6,500 nucleotides of DNA from Gammaproteobacteria bacterium (GTDB taxonomy: Bacteria > Pseudomonadota > Gammaproteobacteria > Nitrosococcales > Methylophagaceae): positions 1 through 6,500 of the forward strand of contig QNEY01000100.1 of the NCBI GenBank assembly GCA_003645385.1. Reading direction: 5' to 3'. The notes under the pieces are model-generated. The model saw nothing but the letters and a program-made list of their open reading frames with translations. It was not told the DNA's origin and made no database searches. The translations under genes were made by a program, and so were the position numbers. Shown here piece by piece: positions 5,441 to 6,500 of the stretch (within the stretch, counting starts at the first letter, position 1; the number at the start of each line of letters is the position of its first letter).

Positions 5441-6500
5441 ATGGCCGGTAAACTATATATTAGGACCTTTGGGTGTCAGATGAATGAGTATGATTCATCG
5501 AAAATGGCAGATGTTCTTGCACAATCACATCAGTTAGAAATAACGGATGTGGCTGAAGATGCAGACGTGTTATTGCTTAACACCTGTTCAATTCGTGAAA
5601 AAGCACAAGAAAAAGTGTTCCATCAGCTTGGGCGTTGGAAGCGCTGGAAAGATGATAAACCAGACTTGGTTATTGGTGTTGGTGGCTGTGTTGCCAGCCA
5701 AGAAGGTGATGCGATCCGTCGCCGTGCACCTTATGTTGATTTGATTTTTGGCCCACAGACATTGCATCGGTTGCCCACAATGTTGGATGAGGTTAAAAAA
5801 AGCCATCAACCACGCATTGATATTTCATTCCCTGAGATCGAGAAGTTTGATAATTTGCCAGAGCCTAAGGCAGAAGGCCCAACTGCTTTTGTGTCGATTA
5901 TGGAAGGCTGTAGTAAATATTGTACCTTCTGTGTGGTGCCTTTTACTCGTGGTGAAGAAGTCAGCCGCCCGGTTGACAGTATTTTGACTGAGATCCGCGG
6001 CCTTGCTGTACAAGGTGTGCGTGAAGTAAATTTATTAGGTCAGAATGTAAATGCTTATCAAGGTGAACTTGATGGCGAAGAACATGCTGATTTGGCGTTA
6101 TTGATCCATTATGTGGCAGCAATTGATGGCATTGACCGTATTCGATTTACTACATCTCATCCGGTAGAGTTTTCTGATAGCCTAATTGAGGCATTTTCTG
6201 AAGTTCCGGAGCTTGTTAATCATCTTCATTTGCCAGTTCAGTCAGGTTCAGATCGCATTTTAGCAATGATGAAACGCGGCCATATGGTATTGGAATATAA
6301 AGATAAAATTTGCCAACTGCGTGAAGTTCGACCAGATATCAGTATGTCGAGTGACTTTATTATTGGCTTCCCCGATGAAAGCGATGCTGATTTTCAGGCC
6401 ACGATGGATTTGATCAATGACATCAAGTTCGACCATTCGTTTAGCTTCATTTATAGCGCAAGACCCGGTACTCCAGCCGCAGCATTTATTGATTCAGTAC
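5441..6500 (+). CDS. miaB: tRNA-2-methylthio-N6-dimethylallyladenosine synthase MiaB, 3' end outside window
   Basis: A radical-SAM methylthiotransferase that adds the 2-methylthio group to i6A37 of tRNAs reading UNN codons. The window holds 353 residues of a protein usually about 440-475 long; the frame runs without interruption to the right edge. The N-terminal UPF0004 domain binds one 4Fe-4S cluster through Cys12 (TFGCQMNEYDS), Cys49 (LNTCSIRE) and Cys83 (GGCVASQEG). The radical-SAM domain has the CxxxCxxC cluster site at Cys157, Cys161 and Cys164 (EGCSKYCTFCVVPFTRG), then LLGQNVNAY (198-206), the LHLPVQSGSD segment (262-271) and DFIIGFP (305-311). The C-terminal TRAM domain should lie beyond the edge. 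The ATG at 5441 gives the standard MAGKLYIRTFGCQMN opening; the ribosome site is poor (TAAAG). phoH/ybeY/corC often follow miaB in this class, but that cannot be seen here. Confidence 0.97.
   Translation, partial: MAGKLYIRTFGCQMNEYDSSKMADVLAQSHQLEITDVAEDADVLLLNTCSIREKAQEKVFHQLGRWKRWKDDKPDLVIGVGGCVASQEGDAIRRRAPYVDLIFGPQTLHRLPTMLDEVKKSHQPRIDISFPEIEKFDNLPEPKAEGPTAFVSIMEGCSKYCTFCVVPFTRGEEVSRPVDSILTEIRGLAVQGVREVNLLGQNVNAYQGELDGEEHADLALLIHYVAAIDGIDRIRFTTSHPVEFSDSLIEAFSEVPELVNHLHLPVQSGSDRILAMMKRGHMVLEYKDKICQLREVRPDISMSSDFIIGFPDESDADFQATMDLINDIKFDHSFSFIYSARPGTPAAAFIDSV

Noticed and set aside
5547..6013. Several open frames of 62-79 codons on both strands
   Set aside because: All lie inside the continuous miaB frame, which reads as conserved MiaB without interruption.

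Overview
The window reads as a stretch of AT-leaning gammaproteobacterial chromosome. It is densely coding, with short gaps and no mobile elements, RNA genes or CRISPR repeats that I can see. The Vibrio-like 283-residue thymidylate synthase, the typical RadC and MiaB, and the cytochrome b and chemoreceptor genes all fit a free-living, probably motile, respiring gammaproteobacterium. I cannot name the genus; a Methylophaga/Cycloclasticus-like marine lineage is only a guess.

Layout. (1) 2-595: 3' part of a TauE/SafE-family (COG2836-type) membrane protein with a histidine-rich tail. (2) 600-1526: four bases later, a stand-alone AAA+ plus Fis-type regulator that resembles a sigma-54 activator but lacks the GAFTGA loop. 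(3) 1583-2434: thyA. (4) 2518-3261: a di-haem cytochrome b561-type membrane protein. (5) 3395-4597: a methyl-accepting chemotaxis protein with almost no periplasmic part, preceded by a good candidate sigma-28 (FliA) promoter. (6) 4634-5311, minus strand: radC, convergent with the chemoreceptor gene. (7) 5441-6500: miaB, divergent from radC and cut by the window end. The 129-base radC/miaB gap holds two overlapping perfect inverted repeats and candidate promoters in both directions.

How they work together. The first two genes look like one transcription unit, possibly linked to metal handling or oxidase assembly. thyA and miaB are housekeeping genes (dTMP synthesis; ms2i6A tRNA modification), and radC is a common accessory gene. 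The cytochrome b has no obvious partner here. I see no clear new multi-gene system. The observations most worth following are the GAFTGA-less regulator, the (His-x-x) tail, the FliA-type promoter before the sensorless chemoreceptor, and the structured radC/miaB spacer.
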